Notes: generated by a model from the letters alone, not told the origin. A stretch of 64,000 nt of DNA from an uncultured Christensenella sp. (GCA_910584635.1 CAJUBA010000001.1:186001-250000); one strand, 5' to 3'. Positions 51,442-61,392 are shown, counted from the stretch's first letter. A program made the numbers and translations.

Positions 51442-53058
51442 TTATTCATCGCCCTCTTCTTTTTCCAGACTGTATAAATCATCCATTAGTTTTACAAACA
51501 CTTTAGCCGTCGCTTCCGAATCTTCATACGCTCTATGCGCGTTTTTGTTGACAATGTTATAATGTCTGCAAAGCGAATCAAGACTGTGCGATCTTTCTCT
51601 TTTCAATATTTTTCTGGCTTCTATTAGAGAATCTATCAATTCGTTTTCAAACGGCAATCCCAATTTCTGACAGTCCCGTCGCAATATCTTAAAGTCAAAC
51701 CCGTTTCCGTTATGAGCGATAAGTTTATATCCTTTGATATACTCCATAAAAAATCCCAGCACGTCTTCAATATACGGAGAATTCTTTACGTCGTCGTCAT
51801 AAATATGATTGATTCTCGACGCGTCGGGCGGAATTTCTCTATTCGGGTCTATCAAAGTATCGTAATATTCAACTATTTTTCCATATTCGAGTTTTACCGC
51901 GCCAATCTCTATAATTTGATCGGTTTCCGTATTCAACCCCGTTGTTTCGATATCAAAAACAACAAATTTGTTGTTGAGGATATAGTCGCAATGCCATATC
52001 ATATCAAGTAAATTCTCATTGATATCGACGTCGTATTTTTGAGGTTTTTGAAATACTTTTATCTTATTGGCTTTTTTAATTTCTTCTTTTCTCTTCGCCA
52101 TCCCCTCATAATTTATCTTACAAAGAGCAAGTTTGGTTACGTTCAATTCATTCTTATCGGAAAAATCGCTGTGTCTGTAGTTTCCGAATATAACAACGTC
52201 GTCGCCTTCCGTCAACGAGTCAAGACAGGTTACAAATCCCGTTCCATGATCATCCTCGTGTTTTTTAGCCTTACGAAGTTTTGCAAAATACAGACAGTCC
52301 ATCTTCCCCGTTGAATCGTCGATAGTGAATTTGAAAAGTATCTTTTTAAGTCTTCTATCAGGAGAATTCTTGTCTACAATATTTATCTTTTTTATATCGG
52401 ATACCGTACCGCATACGCAAATGCCGTCCATTTCTTTTTTATATTTGAAAATATATCGCGGTTTTCTGCCTATATCTTTGCCTATGTAGTAATGATAATC
52501 CCCTTTAATATCTATTTCGCCAACGTCGACGTACTGTACGTTTTCCCTATCGTTTAGCAACTTGTCCGTATCTACTTTACGCGACATATTTATCCTAACG
52601 ATTACTTTGTCGCAACAATTTTGAGAATATATAAATTTTGAGAGTTTGTCCTTAAATCCGCTATTTTCGCAATAATGCAACACCGGACTTGACATATATA
52701 AATCTATTATAATCTTTTTACTATCGACGCTAACTTGCGTAAGCGAAGCGTCGTACTGACTTGTCAAAGTTTGATATTTTGAAGAAATAAAAGATATTAC
52801 CTGTTTTGAAATCGCTTCTTTATTTATACGGTTTTTGACAAATGCAATCTTCAATGAAAACGTTTCGGGAACTTGCGATCTGCAAAACTCTTCAACGACT
52901 TTTTTATCCTCTTCGCCAAATTTATCTTCGGAAATATCTTCGGGCAGAAGACACACGACAGAGAGCGAACTCGTACCTATATCTAAGTTAAGTTTACTTA
53001 TTCTCAAAAATTCGTATTTATTTCCCGTCGCTTGGTTTAGTCTTTCGATAAATTGCAT
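51442..53058 (-). CDS. PolC-family protein reduced to N-terminal, OB and exonuclease domains
   Basis: 538 aa, against ~1430 for PolC. Residues ~1-190 resemble the N-terminal PolC domains and ~205-315 an OB fold (ICVCGTVSDIKKINIVDKNS-like start). A short ~45-residue linker stands where the first part of the PHP domain should be. Then comes a complete DEDDh exonuclease: Asp369/Glu371 in VFDIETTGL, Asp455 in AHNGNGFDFKIL, His508 and Asp513 in NAHRAYEDSEATA. It ends cleanly (EKEEGDE, stop); no polymerase remnant follows, only the rimP promoter. It lies exactly where full polC lies in Clostridia. Probably a stand-alone proofreading or repair exonuclease. Confidence 0.8.
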   Translation of the reverse strand: MQFIERLNQATGNKYEFLRISKLNLDIGTSSLSVVCLLPEDISEDKFGEEDKKVVEEFCRSQVPETFSLKIAFVKNRINKEAISKQVISFISSKYQTLTSQYDASLTQVSVDSKKIIIDLYMSSPVLHYCENSGFKDKLSKFIYSQNCCDKVIVRINMSRKVDTDKLLNDRENVQYVDVGEIDIKGDYHYYIGKDIGRKPRYIFKYKKEMDGICVCGTVSDIKKINIVDKNSPDRRLKKILFKFTIDDSTGKMDCLYFAKLRKAKKHEDDHGTGFVTCLDSLTEGDDVVIFGNYRHSDFSDKNELNVTKLALCKINYEGMAKRKEEIKKANKIKVFQKPQKYDVDINENLLDMIWHCDYILNNKFVVFDIETTGLNTETDQIIEIGAVKLEYGKIVEYYDTLIDPNREIPPDASRINHIYDDDVKNSPYIEDVLGFFMEYIKGYKLIAHNGNGFDFKILRRDCQKLGLPFENELIDSLIEARKILKRERSHSLDSLCRHYNIVNKNAHRAYEDSEATAKVFVKLMDDLYSLEKEEGDE

Positions 53059-53079
53059 TGTTTTCTTCCGTGTCGTTTA

Positions 53080-54117
53080 TTAACTTTCATATTCCATTAT
53101 GTATTTTTTAAGTACCGGCAGTATCATTGCATTATCTACCGTTTCGACATATTTGGAATCTACAAATATAGCCGATTTATCTTTACCTCCCGCAACCCCG
53201 AGATTTGCGCCTTGCGACTCTCCGATTCCGTTGACTACACACCCCATTACCGCGACTTTCAGACTTTTATTTACGTCTTTGCACATCGCTTCCACTTGTT
53301 CCGCCAACGCTTTAACCGCTATATTCGTGCGAGCGCATGTCGGACAGGAAATAATTTCGCAATAAGGTTTTTCATATTTATCGCAGGCTTTGAGTATATC
53401 TTTCGCCGCCTCAACCTCTTTTATCGGGTCGTCGCTTAAAGATACCCTTATCGTATCGCCTATCCCATCGCACAGTAACGAACCGATTCCTATAGCGGAC
53501 TTTACTATTCCCGTATGATACAGTCCCGCTTCCGTTACTCCCAAATGAAGCGGATAATCGCAAGATTCATGCAAAAGTCTATACGTTTCAATCATAATCT
53601 TTGCGTTTGAAGATTTTGCGGAAATAACGGTGTTATAGAAATTACACTTTTCTAGTACCGATACGTATTCCAACGCGCTGTCTCGCATTGCCTGCGCTAA
53701 AGGTTTAGCGCTATGCGACGAATCCAAAGAACCGCCGTTTACACCTATTCTCAACGCTATATTTCTCTCTTTAAGATAGTCTGCCAAATACTTTGCCTTG
53801 TCAACTCCTCCGATATTGCCGGGGTTTATCCTTATCTTGCATACTCCCGCATCCGCCGACATTATAGCAAGTTTATGAGAAAAATGTATGTCCGCTATTA
53901 TCGGGACCGATACGTTTTTTATTATTTCTTTCAATGCCATCGCGCTTTTCTCGTCAGGTACCGAACAGCGTACGAGTTGACATCCCGCGTTTTTCAATGC
54001 GTTAATCTGAGAAATAGTAGCGTCAATATCGTCCGTTTTGGTATTTGTCATAGACTGAATACTTACGGAAGATTCTCCGATATTAACGTTTCCAACGGCA
54101 ACAATTCTTTTGGACAT
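53080..54117 (-). CDS. ispG: 4-hydroxy-3-methylbut-2-enyl diphosphate synthase
   Basis: Fe-S enzyme of the MEP pathway. 345 aa. VQSMTNTKTDDIDATISQI at the start, ADIHFSHKLAI (~95), RINPGNIGG (~114), and the cluster cysteines in CPTCARTNI (~259-267) and VMGCVVNGIGESQGANLGVAGG (in part, ~291). Part of the frr-to-polC operon. Confidence 0.97.
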   Translation of the reverse strand: MSKRIVAVGNVNIGESSVSIQSMTNTKTDDIDATISQINALKNAGCQLVRCSVPDEKSAMALKEIIKNVSVPIIADIHFSHKLAIMSADAGVCKIRINPGNIGGVDKAKYLADYLKERNIALRIGVNGGSLDSSHSAKPLAQAMRDSALEYVSVLEKCNFYNTVISAKSSNAKIMIETYRLLHESCDYPLHLGVTEAGLYHTGIVKSAIGIGSLLCDGIGDTIRVSLSDDPIKEVEAAKDILKACDKYEKPYCEIISCPTCARTNIAVKALAEQVEAMCKDVNKSLKVAVMGCVVNGIGESQGANLGVAGGKDKSAIFVDSKYVETVDNAMILPVLKKYIMEYES

Positions 54118-54148
54118 TAGATATACCTCTGTATTCTTTACCTATATT

Positions 54149-55303
54149 TTAGCCGAAAAAGTGAACTAAATCAAGTATTATGGCAAGAGCGAACAAAACT
54201 ATCAAGCCTACGAAATGTATTGTTCCTTCCACTCTGCGATTTAACGGTTTTCTCCTTATACCTTCTATTATCGCGAATACGATTCTTGAACCGTCAAGCG
54301 CGGGCAACGGCAAAACGTTCATTATTCCGATAGACATGGATAAAATACAAAAACCGTATATTATTGCGGGAATTCCTGCTTGAACTAATTGAGCAAGCGA
54401 GAATATTGCGGTTGCGGTTCCTCCCATAGTATCTCCCACGCTTACGCTGCCGTTGAATAACTGTTTGAAAGAATTTGCAGTTACTCTCAACACGTCGTAT
54501 CCGAAAGTAGCGCCATGCTTAAACGCTTGCGCTCCGTTTAGTTTTTGGACGCTGAACGTAGCCATGGATATGCCCAATCCCTTGCTCTTGCTTATTTGTT
54601 CTTGCAAAATGGGATTGCCTTCGGAATCCTTTTCGCCGCTTTCCGTATAAGACACGTAGTATTCTTTAGTTACGTTGACAGTTTGTCTTTCCCCGTTTCT
54701 TATAACGACAATTTCAATATTATCCTCTTCTTTGCTTATCAAAGACGAAAGTCTGTTGTATTCAAGCAAACTGTAACATTCTTTTCCGTTTACAGAAATA
54801 ATAACGTCGCCTTCTTTAAGTTGTTGAGAATCTTCGAGAATGCTGTACGAACCGTCTTCCATATATTCGACATGCTGATAGACGTTTCCTACAACGGGAA
54901 AATATTCGCCGTAAGCGGAAAAGAATATAGTTATCACTATAAAAGCGGAAAGGAAATTAAAACCCGCCCCCGCAAATAAAACTATTATTCTTTGCCATAC
55001 GGGACGTTTGTTGAAATCTCCGTCGTTATCGCCTTCCTCGTCTTCGCCTGCAAAAGAACAGAATCCTCCAAGAGGAACCGCTCTTATAGAAAAAACTTCG
55101 CCTGATTTTTTATTAGTTTTACTGAAAAGTTTAGGTCCGAAACCTATTGCAAACTCATTTATTTTGAATTTGAAAATCTTACCGAAAGTATAATGTCCCA
55201 ATTCATGCAACATTATCATCAGCATTAAGCATAATAAAGCAACCAGAAAATACCCTATCCATTTCAAAACTTCAAGTCCGCTTACAGCCAAACACAATAC
55301 CAT
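54149..55303 (-). CDS. rseP: RseP/RasP site-2 intramembrane metalloprotease
   Basis: Cuts membrane-bound regulators such as anti-sigma factors. Start set at ATG 55303 (384 aa), two bases after the dxr stop with GAGG five bases upstream; the GTG at 55309 would overlap dxr. HELGH zinc motif in span 1 (~33-37), PDZ domain (~150-215, EGDVIISVNGKEC), second motif LPLPALDGSRI (~336-346). Four spans in total. Confidence 0.95.
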   Translation of the reverse strand: MVLCLAVSGLEVLKWIGYFLVALLCLMLMIMLHELGHYTFGKIFKFKINEFAIGFGPKLFSKTNKKSGEVFSIRAVPLGGFCSFAGEDEEGDNDGDFNKRPVWQRIIVLFAGAGFNFLSAFIVITIFFSAYGEYFPVVGNVYQHVEYMEDGSYSILEDSQQLKEGDVIISVNGKECYSLLEYNRLSSLISKEEDNIEIVVIRNGERQTVNVTKEYYVSYTESGEKDSEGNPILQEQISKSKGLGISMATFSVQKLNGAQAFKHGATFGYDVLRVTANSFKQLFNGSVSVGDTMGGTATAIFSLAQLVQAGIPAIIYGFCILSMSIGIMNVLPLPALDGSRIVFAIIEGIRRKPLNRRVEGTIHFVGLIVLFALAIILDLVHFFG

Positions 55304-55305
55304 CT

Positions 55306-56442
55306 TCACCTCTTATCGATAAGATCTTGTACAAAAGTCCTTACCTTAGCGTCAATTTCGTAGATTTGTTCTTCTTCGGTTATCCTCTGTCCGCTATAAT
55401 ACGCGTCGAGAGCCTTTCTTATATAATATGGTATGTCATAAAATTTGATTTTATTATCCAAATACGCTTTTACGAGTATTTCGTTTGCAGCGTTCATAAT
55501 TACCGGCGCGACGCCTTTTTCTTTCGCGCAATATTTTGCAATCGCAAGACAAGGGAATCTCTGTTCGTCCGCTTCTTCAAAAGTAAGCGTTTTTCCTATA
55601 AAATCGTATTTTTCAAAGGCGAAATCCCCTCTTTCGGGATAAAGCAACGCTATTTGTATAGGTAATCGCATATCGGGATAACTCATTTGCGCTATTACGC
55701 TTCCGTCCGCATATTCGACCATACTGTGTACCACGCTTTGTCTATGAACCAAAACATTGATATCGTCGACGTCGACATTGAACAGATGCATCGCTTCTAT
55801 TATTTCCAAACCTTTATTCATCAAAGTCGCGCTGTCTACCGTAACTTTTGTTCCCATATCCCAATTCGGATGTTTGAGCGCGTCGCAGGCTTTCGCTTCA
55901 ACAAGTTTTTCTTTATCCCAATCTCTGAACGCTCCGCCGCTTGCGGTAAGAAGAATTCTAGACACGTTTTTTGCCGTAAGAGACTGCCAAATGGCGCTAT
56001 GTTCGCTATCTACAGGCAGAATTTCTACTCCGTATTCTTTGGCGAGAGGCATAACCAATTCCCCGCCTGCGACAAGAGTTTCTTTGTTTGCAAGCGCAAT
56101 ATTATTTCCCGCTTTTATCGCTTTAATCGTTGGTCTAAGACCGCTGATACCGACCAATGCGTTTAGAAGCAAGTCGACTTTTACAGACGCGCAGTCGCAT
56201 ATTCCTTCTTCTCCGAGCAATACTCTTAAATTGGGAAACTTAGATTTGATTTTATTTGCCAACGAACTATCTAAAACCGCTACGAAATCGGGCGAATATT
56301 TCTTTATCTGCCCGATTATAATTTCGTTGGAATTACAACAAAGTCCCGTAACCTTAAATTTGTCGGGATATTTGTCTACAACTTCCAACGCCTGTTTTCC
56401 TATAGAACCTGTGCTGCCTAAAATCGTTAATCTTTTTCTCAT
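55306..56442 (-). CDS. dxr: 1-deoxy-D-xylulose-5-phosphate reductoisomerase
   Basis: Second MEP-pathway enzyme. 378 aa. NADPH site LGSTGSIGKQALEVV (~8-22), ANKETLVAGGELVMPLA (~118), PVDSEHSAIWQSL (~139) with the metal Asp and Glu, TASGGAFRD (~166), HPNWDMGTKVTVDSATLMNKGLE (in part). Seven bases after cdsA. Confidence 0.97.
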   Translation of the reverse strand: MRKRLTILGSTGSIGKQALEVVDKYPDKFKVTGLCCNSNEIIIGQIKKYSPDFVAVLDSSLANKIKSKFPNLRVLLGEEGICDCASVKVDLLLNALVGISGLRPTIKAIKAGNNIALANKETLVAGGELVMPLAKEYGVEILPVDSEHSAIWQSLTAKNVSRILLTASGGAFRDWDKEKLVEAKACDALKHPNWDMGTKVTVDSATLMNKGLEIIEAMHLFNVDVDDINVLVHRQSVVHSMVEYADGSVIAQMSYPDMRLPIQIALLYPERGDFAFEKYDFIGKTLTFEEADEQRFPCLAIAKYCAKEKGVAPVIMNAANEILVKAYLDNKIKFYDIPYYIRKALDAYYSGQRITEEEQIYEIDAKVRTFVQDLIDKR

Positions 56443-56448
56443 ATTTAA

Positions 56449-57333
56449 TTAAGCGACGTTTACCGCCGATATTATGCTTATCAAAAGCAATACTACGGGC
56501 AAAGTAAATATAATACTGTCGAGTCTGTCCATAATTCCGCCATGACCCGGGAATATTTTGCCGAAATCTTTTATATTCGCTTTTCTCTTAATCCAACTTG
56601 CTCCTAAATCTCCCAGTTCGCTCAATACTCCGCCGACCAATCCGACAGCCGCGTATATTCCCGCCGAAGCGCCCAAAGAATCTGTTAATTTGAGCAATCC
56701 GACATTGTTGAAATTTACAAACAGTCCGGTTGCGTCAAACAGTACGAATACAAGCATTGCGCCGATAATTCCGCCCAATACTCCGCCTATCGCTCCGCTT
56801 ATCGTCTTTTTGGGACTGATATTGGGACAAAGTTTTTTTCCTTTGAATGTAATGCCGACAAAATATGCCATCGTATCTGTCATAATAGGTATTAACAACG
56901 CAAGGAAAATACCTAAAAGTCCGTAATTGCTGTGGTTTATCAACACCAACGTAGCAAATATACCCAAAGGATAAATCAGTATAAATACTGTTGCAAGCAA
57001 ATCTTTGAGTTCGAATTTATGTATAAGCGTAAATTCAGAAATCGCAATCATCAGCGAAAATACCAAAGAAAGTATAATGCCGAGTTCTCCTTTTCCCAGA
57101 GTCTTTTCAAACAGCAGTATTAAAGGATATATGGTTACGCAACCGACAGTTAGACTTCCTTTTATCGCATTGTACTCCGCTTTTTTGAACGCTTGCGCCA
57201 TTTCATATACTCCAAGAATACAAATAGCGACGGCTACCAAATCCGCAAACTCAACGTACACCTGTCTTAATCCTAAAATCGTACCGAACACAACCGCAAG
57301 CAATACGACGGCGGTAAGTATTCTTTTCAACAT
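56449..57333 (-). CDS. cdsA: Phosphatidate cytidylyltransferase
   Basis: Makes CDP-diacylglycerol. 294 aa, about eight spans. The family signature is near the C-terminus: SWIKRKANIKDFGKIFPGHGG and MDRLDSI (~247-275). TAATG overlap with uppS. Confidence 0.96.
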   Translation of the reverse strand: MLKRILTAVVLLAVVFGTILGLRQVYVEFADLVAVAICILGVYEMAQAFKKAEYNAIKGSLTVGCVTIYPLILLFEKTLGKGELGIILSLVFSLMIAISEFTLIHKFELKDLLATVFILIYPLGIFATLVLINHSNYGLLGIFLALLIPIMTDTMAYFVGITFKGKKLCPNISPKKTISGAIGGVLGGIIGAMLVFVLFDATGLFVNFNNVGLLKLTDSLGASAGIYAAVGLVGGVLSELGDLGASWIKRKANIKDFGKIFPGHGGIMDRLDSIIFTLPVVLLLISIISAVNVA

Positions 57334-58028
57334 TACTTTATTCCTCCAAACCTTCTATCCCGCTCAGAATACTCTTTTAATATTTCCGTTAAAGTATCCC
57401 TGTCGAAATCCGGCCAATATTTATCTGTAAATATCAATTCGCTGTACGCGCATTGCCACAGCATAAAATTGCTAAGTCTTTTTTCCCCGCTAGACCTTAC
57501 AAGCAAATCAAGTTGCGGAAGTCCTGCCGTATAAAGACAGTCTTCAAGCATCTGCTCGTCGATTTCCCTGATTCCCGATTGCAATATCTTATTTACCGCT
57601 CTTGTAAGTTCCTGTCTTCCGCCATAATTTAAGGCAATATTTACTATTATTCCCGTATTATTCTTGCTAAGATCTGTTACTTTTTTAATTGCGTTTTGCG
57701 TACTTTTGGGAAGTTGTGTCAAATCTCCGCTGAATCTTACCCTGTATCCTGAATCCGCATACTTTTTAAGTTCTTTTTTCGCAAACTGAGTAATGAGTGA
57801 AAACAAAAACTTTATTTCCGCTTGCGGTCGCGACCAGTTCTCGCAAGAAAATGCGTATACGCTTACCACTTTTATTCCTCTTTCGGCGCACGCGTTGACC
57901 ACCGTTTTAAGCGCTTCCGCGCCCTGTCTGTGTCCTTCGCTCCTCGAAAGTCCGCGTTCCGCAGCCCAACGTCCGTTGCCGTCCATTATAAAAGCAATAT
58001 GTTCGGGTATCTTCAACTGTTTTTCCAT
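57333..58028 (-). CDS. uppS: Undecaprenyl diphosphate synthase
   Basis: cis-prenyltransferase making the C55 carrier lipid for wall synthesis. 231 aa. HIAFIMDGNGRWA (~10-22), GHRQGAEALK (~33), YAFSCENWSRP (~59), ALNYGGRQEL, DLLVRSSGEKRLSNFMLWQ (~183-201). A small hairpin (58047-58054/58060-58067) lies between frr and this gene. Confidence 0.96.
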   Translation of the reverse strand: MEKQLKIPEHIAFIMDGNGRWAAERGLSRSEGHRQGAEALKTVVNACAERGIKVVSVYAFSCENWSRPQAEIKFLFSLITQFAKKELKKYADSGYRVRFSGDLTQLPKSTQNAIKKVTDLSKNNTGIIVNIALNYGGRQELTRAVNKILQSGIREIDEQMLEDCLYTAGLPQLDLLVRSSGEKRLSNFMLWQCAYSELIFTDKYWPDFDRDTLTEILKEYSERDRRFGGIK

Positions 58029-58105
58029 CTGTTCCTTAAATTGACGGCAAGCAGAATGCCTGCTTGCGTCGCTTTCGGTTTTATAGTTATTTTATAAATA
58101 AAACT

Positions 58106-58681
58106 TTATACGGACAGAATCTCCTGTTCCTTATCCTTACTCATTTTATCTACAATTTCTATTTGTTCGGCAAGTTTCTTATCAACGTCCTTTTCGTAAA
58201 TTCCCGCTTCATCTTCGGAAATCAAAGAATCCTTTTTGAATTTTTTAATAGAATCGTTGATATCTCTTCTTGCGTTTCTAAGCGCGACTTTCGTATTCTC
58301 CGCAGTCGCTCTGAGATTTTTGCAAAGTTCTTTTCTTCTTTCCTGAGTAAGTTCCGGGAAAATCATCCTGATAACTTTACCGTCGTTGTTAGGCGTAATT
58401 CCCGTATTTGCGGCAATAATAGCCTTCTCTACTTCCTTGAGTATCGAAGTATCCCATACGGTAATCATAAGAACTCTCGCCTCTGGAGTCTGAATGTTGC
58501 CTATTTGTTTCAAAGGAGTGGGAACGCCGTAATAATCTACGACAATTTTATCGAGAATATGCGGATTTGCTCTGCCTGCTTTTATATTGTTAAATTCATA
58601 TTGAAGAGATGAAATACTCTTATTCATTTTAGTTTCGAATTCGTCGAATATTTCCAAAACTTCCATTTGCTCGTAAGCCAT
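58106..58681 (-). CDS. frr: Ribosome recycling factor
   Basis: 191 aa. FETKMNKSISSLQYEFNNIKAGRANPHILD (in part, ~12-41), GKVIRMIFPELTQERRKEL (~107-125) and the C-terminal helices. AAGGAG ribosome site. First gene of the frr-uppS-cdsA-dxr-rseP-ispG-polC-like operon. Confidence 0.97.
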   Translation of the reverse strand: MAYEQMEVLEIFDEFETKMNKSISSLQYEFNNIKAGRANPHILDKIVVDYYGVPTPLKQIGNIQTPEARVLMITVWDTSILKEVEKAIIAANTGITPNNDGKVIRMIFPELTQERRKELCKNLRATAENTKVALRNARRDINDSIKKFKKDSLISEDEAGIYEKDVDKKLAEQIEIVDKMSKDKEQEILSV

Positions 58682-58710
58682 AATATTTCTCCTTAATTTT
58701 TGCTATCATA

Positions 58711-58739
58711 ATTATAACAAAAGTATAAATCAAATACAA
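58711..58739 (-). promoter_or_regulatory. Promoter of the frr operon
   Basis: TTGTAT (58734-58739), 17-bp spacer, TATAAT (58711-58716), ~30 bases before frr. The remaining bases to 58900 are AT-rich with nothing else seen. Confidence 0.8.
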
Positions 58740-58904
58740 TGCTTTTTTTATCTTTTTCTCCGTTAAATATTTTATATTATAAATATTTTACAAAACAAGC
58801 GCGCATTATACTATATCTTACTTTACTGTACGCTAAAAATTCCAATTAAATTGATTGATACTTTTAACGAATTCTAATCAAAAATTATCCGTAATAATAA
58901 AAAT

Positions 58905-58923
58905 AGACGCCTAAAAGGCGTCT
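58905..58923 (-). terminator. Terminator after pyrH
   Basis: AGACGCC, loop TAAAA, GGCGTCT, followed on the minus strand by ATTTTTATT; 23 bases beyond the pyrH stop. Confidence 0.88.
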
Positions 58924-58945
58924 TAAATTTTATATTTTGAGAAAA

Positions 58946-59647
58946 TCAGTGAATCAACGTGCCGATTTTTTCGCCGTTGACTGCTTTGAGCAGACTGTCT
59001 TCTTCTTTAAGCGCAAATGCGATAATAGGAATATTATTTTCCATACACAGCGTAATCGCCGTAGCATCCATTGCTTGCAAGCCGTCTTGGACGACTTTCA
59101 TATAACTAAGTTCGTCATACTTCTTGGCATTCGGATTCTTTTTGGGATCGCTATCGTAAACTCCGTCGATATTCTTCGCGAGCATAAGTACGTCCGCGTT
59201 GATTTCCGCCGCTCTAAGAGCCGCGCCCGTATCCGTACTGAAAAACGGATTGCCTGTACCGCAAGCGAAAATAACTACTCTTCCTTTTTCAAAGTGTCTT
59301 AATGCTTTTCTGAGAATATAAGGTTCCGCAATTCTTGTAATAGTAAGCGCTGTCTGTACTCTGCAAGGAACTCCCGCAGATTCCAAAGCGTCTTGCAAGG
59401 CGATAGAATTCATTACCGTAGCAAGCATACCCATGTGGTCCGCCGCCGATCTTTCCATTTTCAGAGCCTGTCTTCCTCTCCAAAAGTTTCCGCCGCCGAT
59501 TATAATACCGATTTCAACTTTTTGTTCAAAAACTTTTTTTATTTGATTCACAACGTACGCTACTACCGTTTCGTCTATTCCGAATCCTTTTTCTCCAGCG
59601 AGCGCTTCTCCGCTCAATTTAATTATCGCTCTTTTATACTTTGCCAT
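58946..59647 (-). CDS. pyrH: Uridylate kinase
   Basis: UMP kinase of the amino-acid-kinase family. 233 aa. IKLSGEALAGEKGFGID (~8-24), IGIIIGGGNFWRGR (~47-60), DHMGMLATVMNSIALQDAL (~70-88), GNPFFSTDTGAALRAAEI (~132). GGAGG ribosome site. Separated from tsf by a strong terminator, so it must have its own promoter. Confidence 0.97.
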   Translation of the reverse strand: MAKYKRAIIKLSGEALAGEKGFGIDETVVAYVVNQIKKVFEQKVEIGIIIGGGNFWRGRQALKMERSAADHMGMLATVMNSIALQDALESAGVPCRVQTALTITRIAEPYILRKALRHFEKGRVVIFACGTGNPFFSTDTGAALRAAEINADVLMLAKNIDGVYDSDPKKNPNAKKYDELSYMKVVQDGLQAMDATAITLCMENNIPIIAFALKEEDSLLKAVNGEKIGTLIH

Positions 59648-59681
59648 ATATCCTCCAAAATACCCTTTTATATAATATATG

Positions 59682-59711
59682 AAAAAAGGAAAACAACCGT
59701 TTTCCTTTTTT
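59682..59711 (-). terminator. Terminator after tsf
   Basis: AAAAAAGGAAAAC (59682-59694), loop AACC, perfect complement (59699-59711): 13-bp stem with T-run, eight bases after the tsf stop. Confidence 0.92.
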
Positions 59712-59718
59712 TTAATAA

Positions 59719-60594
59719 TTACGCTTTCTTAGCGCTGCTTATTTGCGCCTGTACTTCGTCTGCAAGATTCTCTTCTTTCTTTTCAAGACCTTCGCCCATT
59801 ACAAAACGTGTAAATCTTGTTACGTCTGCGCCGGATTCCTTCAAAAGAGCCTTGATTGTCTTGTCGCCGTCTTTTACAAAAGGCTGTTCGAGAAGACAAA
59901 CTTCTTTATAATACTTATTGATACGTCCTTCAACCATCTTTTCGATGATGTTCAATGGCTTCGGCTTATCTTCGTTGAGAGCCTGCGCTTTGAGTATCTC
60001 TTTTTCTTTTTCGATTTCGTCTTGCGGAACTTCCGCTATCTTAACGTAAGAAGGATTAGCCGCCGCAATCTGCATTGCGATATCGTGAGCGAGTTCATCG
60101 CTTGCGTTTGCGCTCATTTCTACAAGAACGCCGATTTTACCGCCCATGTGGATATAACTTTCAAGTTTATTGTCTGCAACAGCGTACTTCGCGAATCTTC
60201 TTACCGCAATCTTTTCGCCGATTTTAGCCACAGCCTCAGCCAACGCTACGCTCATTCCTTCGCTTACCTGTTCAACGGTTTCAACGTCGTTGGATGCGAT
60301 GTATTTAGCAACGTCCATAACGAACGCCTTAAATTGTTCTCCGCGAGCAACAAAGTCGGATTCGCAGTTTACTTCTACCAATACTCCGTACTTTCCGTCA
60401 TTGTAAGCCTCAACAGTACCTTGAGAAGCGATTTTTCCCGCGCGCTTTGCGCTTGTAGCCATGCCTTTTTCTCTCAAAAGTTCAACAGCCTTTTCCATAT
60501 CTCCGTCCGCTTCGGTAAGAGCCTTTTTACAATCCATCATTCCTACGCCCGTTTTAGCGCGAAGATCCATTACGTCTTTATTAGTGAATGCCAT
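59719..60594 (-). CDS. tsf: Translation elongation factor Ts
   Basis: Nucleotide exchange factor for EF-Tu. 291 aa. UBA-like N-terminus VMDLRAKTGVGMMDCKKAL (~8-26), TDF-type core ESDFVARGEQFKAFV (~77-91), MQIAAANPSYV (~187). Follows rpsB by 18 bases. Confidence 0.97.
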   Translation of the reverse strand: MAFTNKDVMDLRAKTGVGMMDCKKALTEADGDMEKAVELLREKGMATSAKRAGKIASQGTVEAYNDGKYGVLVEVNCESDFVARGEQFKAFVMDVAKYIASNDVETVEQVSEGMSVALAEAVAKIGEKIAVRRFAKYAVADNKLESYIHMGGKIGVLVEMSANASDELAHDIAMQIAAANPSYVKIAEVPQDEIEKEKEILKAQALNEDKPKPLNIIEKMVEGRINKYYKEVCLLEQPFVKDGDKTIKALLKESGADVTRFTRFVMGEGLEKKEENLADEVQAQISSAKKA

Positions 60595-60612
60595 AATATC
60601 TTTACCTCCGAA

Positions 60613-61392
60613 TTATTCAGCCGCTTCTTCGGTCTGAGTTTCAACTACTTCTTCTTGCGCGGTTTCTTCTTTCTTCTCTTCTTCAACTTCTTCGTCAACG
60701 GAGAAAGCGATACCTTCGTTTGCTTCAATAACTGCGTTTGCCATTATGCTTGCAATCAACTTAATTGCGCGGATAGCGTCGTCGTTGCCAGGTATAACGT
60801 AATCAACTAATTCTGGATTACAGTTGGTATCTACAAGACCTACTACGGGAATACCGAGTTTCTTCGCTTCTTTAACCGCGATATCTTCATTGTTGATATC
60901 GACTACGAACATACATCCGGGAAGTTGGGTCATGTCTTTGATACCGCCGAGGTTTGCTTCGAGTTTATCTCTCTCCGCTTTAAGAGCGGATACTTCTTTT
61001 TTCGGCAAAAGTTCAAATTGACCGATAAGTTCCATTTGATTTATTTTGTTGAGTCTTTCTATACGGCTTCTGATAGTTTGGAAATTAGTAAGAGTACCGC
61101 CCAACCATCTTTGATTCATATAATACATTCCGCAACGGGTCGCTTCTTCTTTGATAGCGTCCTGAGCCTGCTTCTTAGTTCCTACAAACAACACGGACTT
61201 GCCGGATTTAGCCACGTCTCTTACGAAAGCGTAAGCCTTTTCTACTTGCTCAACGGAAATTTGAAGGTCGATAATATGAATATCGTTTCTTGCCGCATAG
61301 ATGTATTTACTCATCTTAGGGTTCCATTTTTTTGTTTGGTGTCCGAAGTGAACGCCTGCCTCCAATAGGCTTTTCATTGTTACTACTGCCAT
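60613..61392 (-). CDS. rpsB: 30S ribosomal protein S2
   Basis: 259 aa with an acidic tail (EEVEEEKKEETAQEE). MKSLLEAGVHFGHQTKKWNP (~7-26), FVGTKKQAQDAI, RWLGGTLTNFQTI (~95), LPGCMFVVDI. Strong ribosome site AAGGAG. Behind a structured leader. Confidence 0.97.
   Translation of the reverse strand: MAVVTMKSLLEAGVHFGHQTKKWNPKMSKYIYAARNDIHIIDLQISVEQVEKAYAFVRDVAKSGKSVLFVGTKKQAQDAIKEEATRCGMYYMNQRWLGGTLTNFQTIRSRIERLNKINQMELIGQFELLPKKEVSALKAERDKLEANLGGIKDMTQLPGCMFVVDINNEDIAVKEAKKLGIPVVGLVDTNCNPELVDYVIPGNDDAIRAIKLIASIMANAVIEANEGIAFSVDEEVEEEKKEETAQEEVVETQTEEAAE

Noticed and set aside
59743..60810. 355-codon open frame on the plus strand
   Set aside because: Antisense shadow across tsf and rpsB; Phe/Tyr/Ser-rich translation with no domain.
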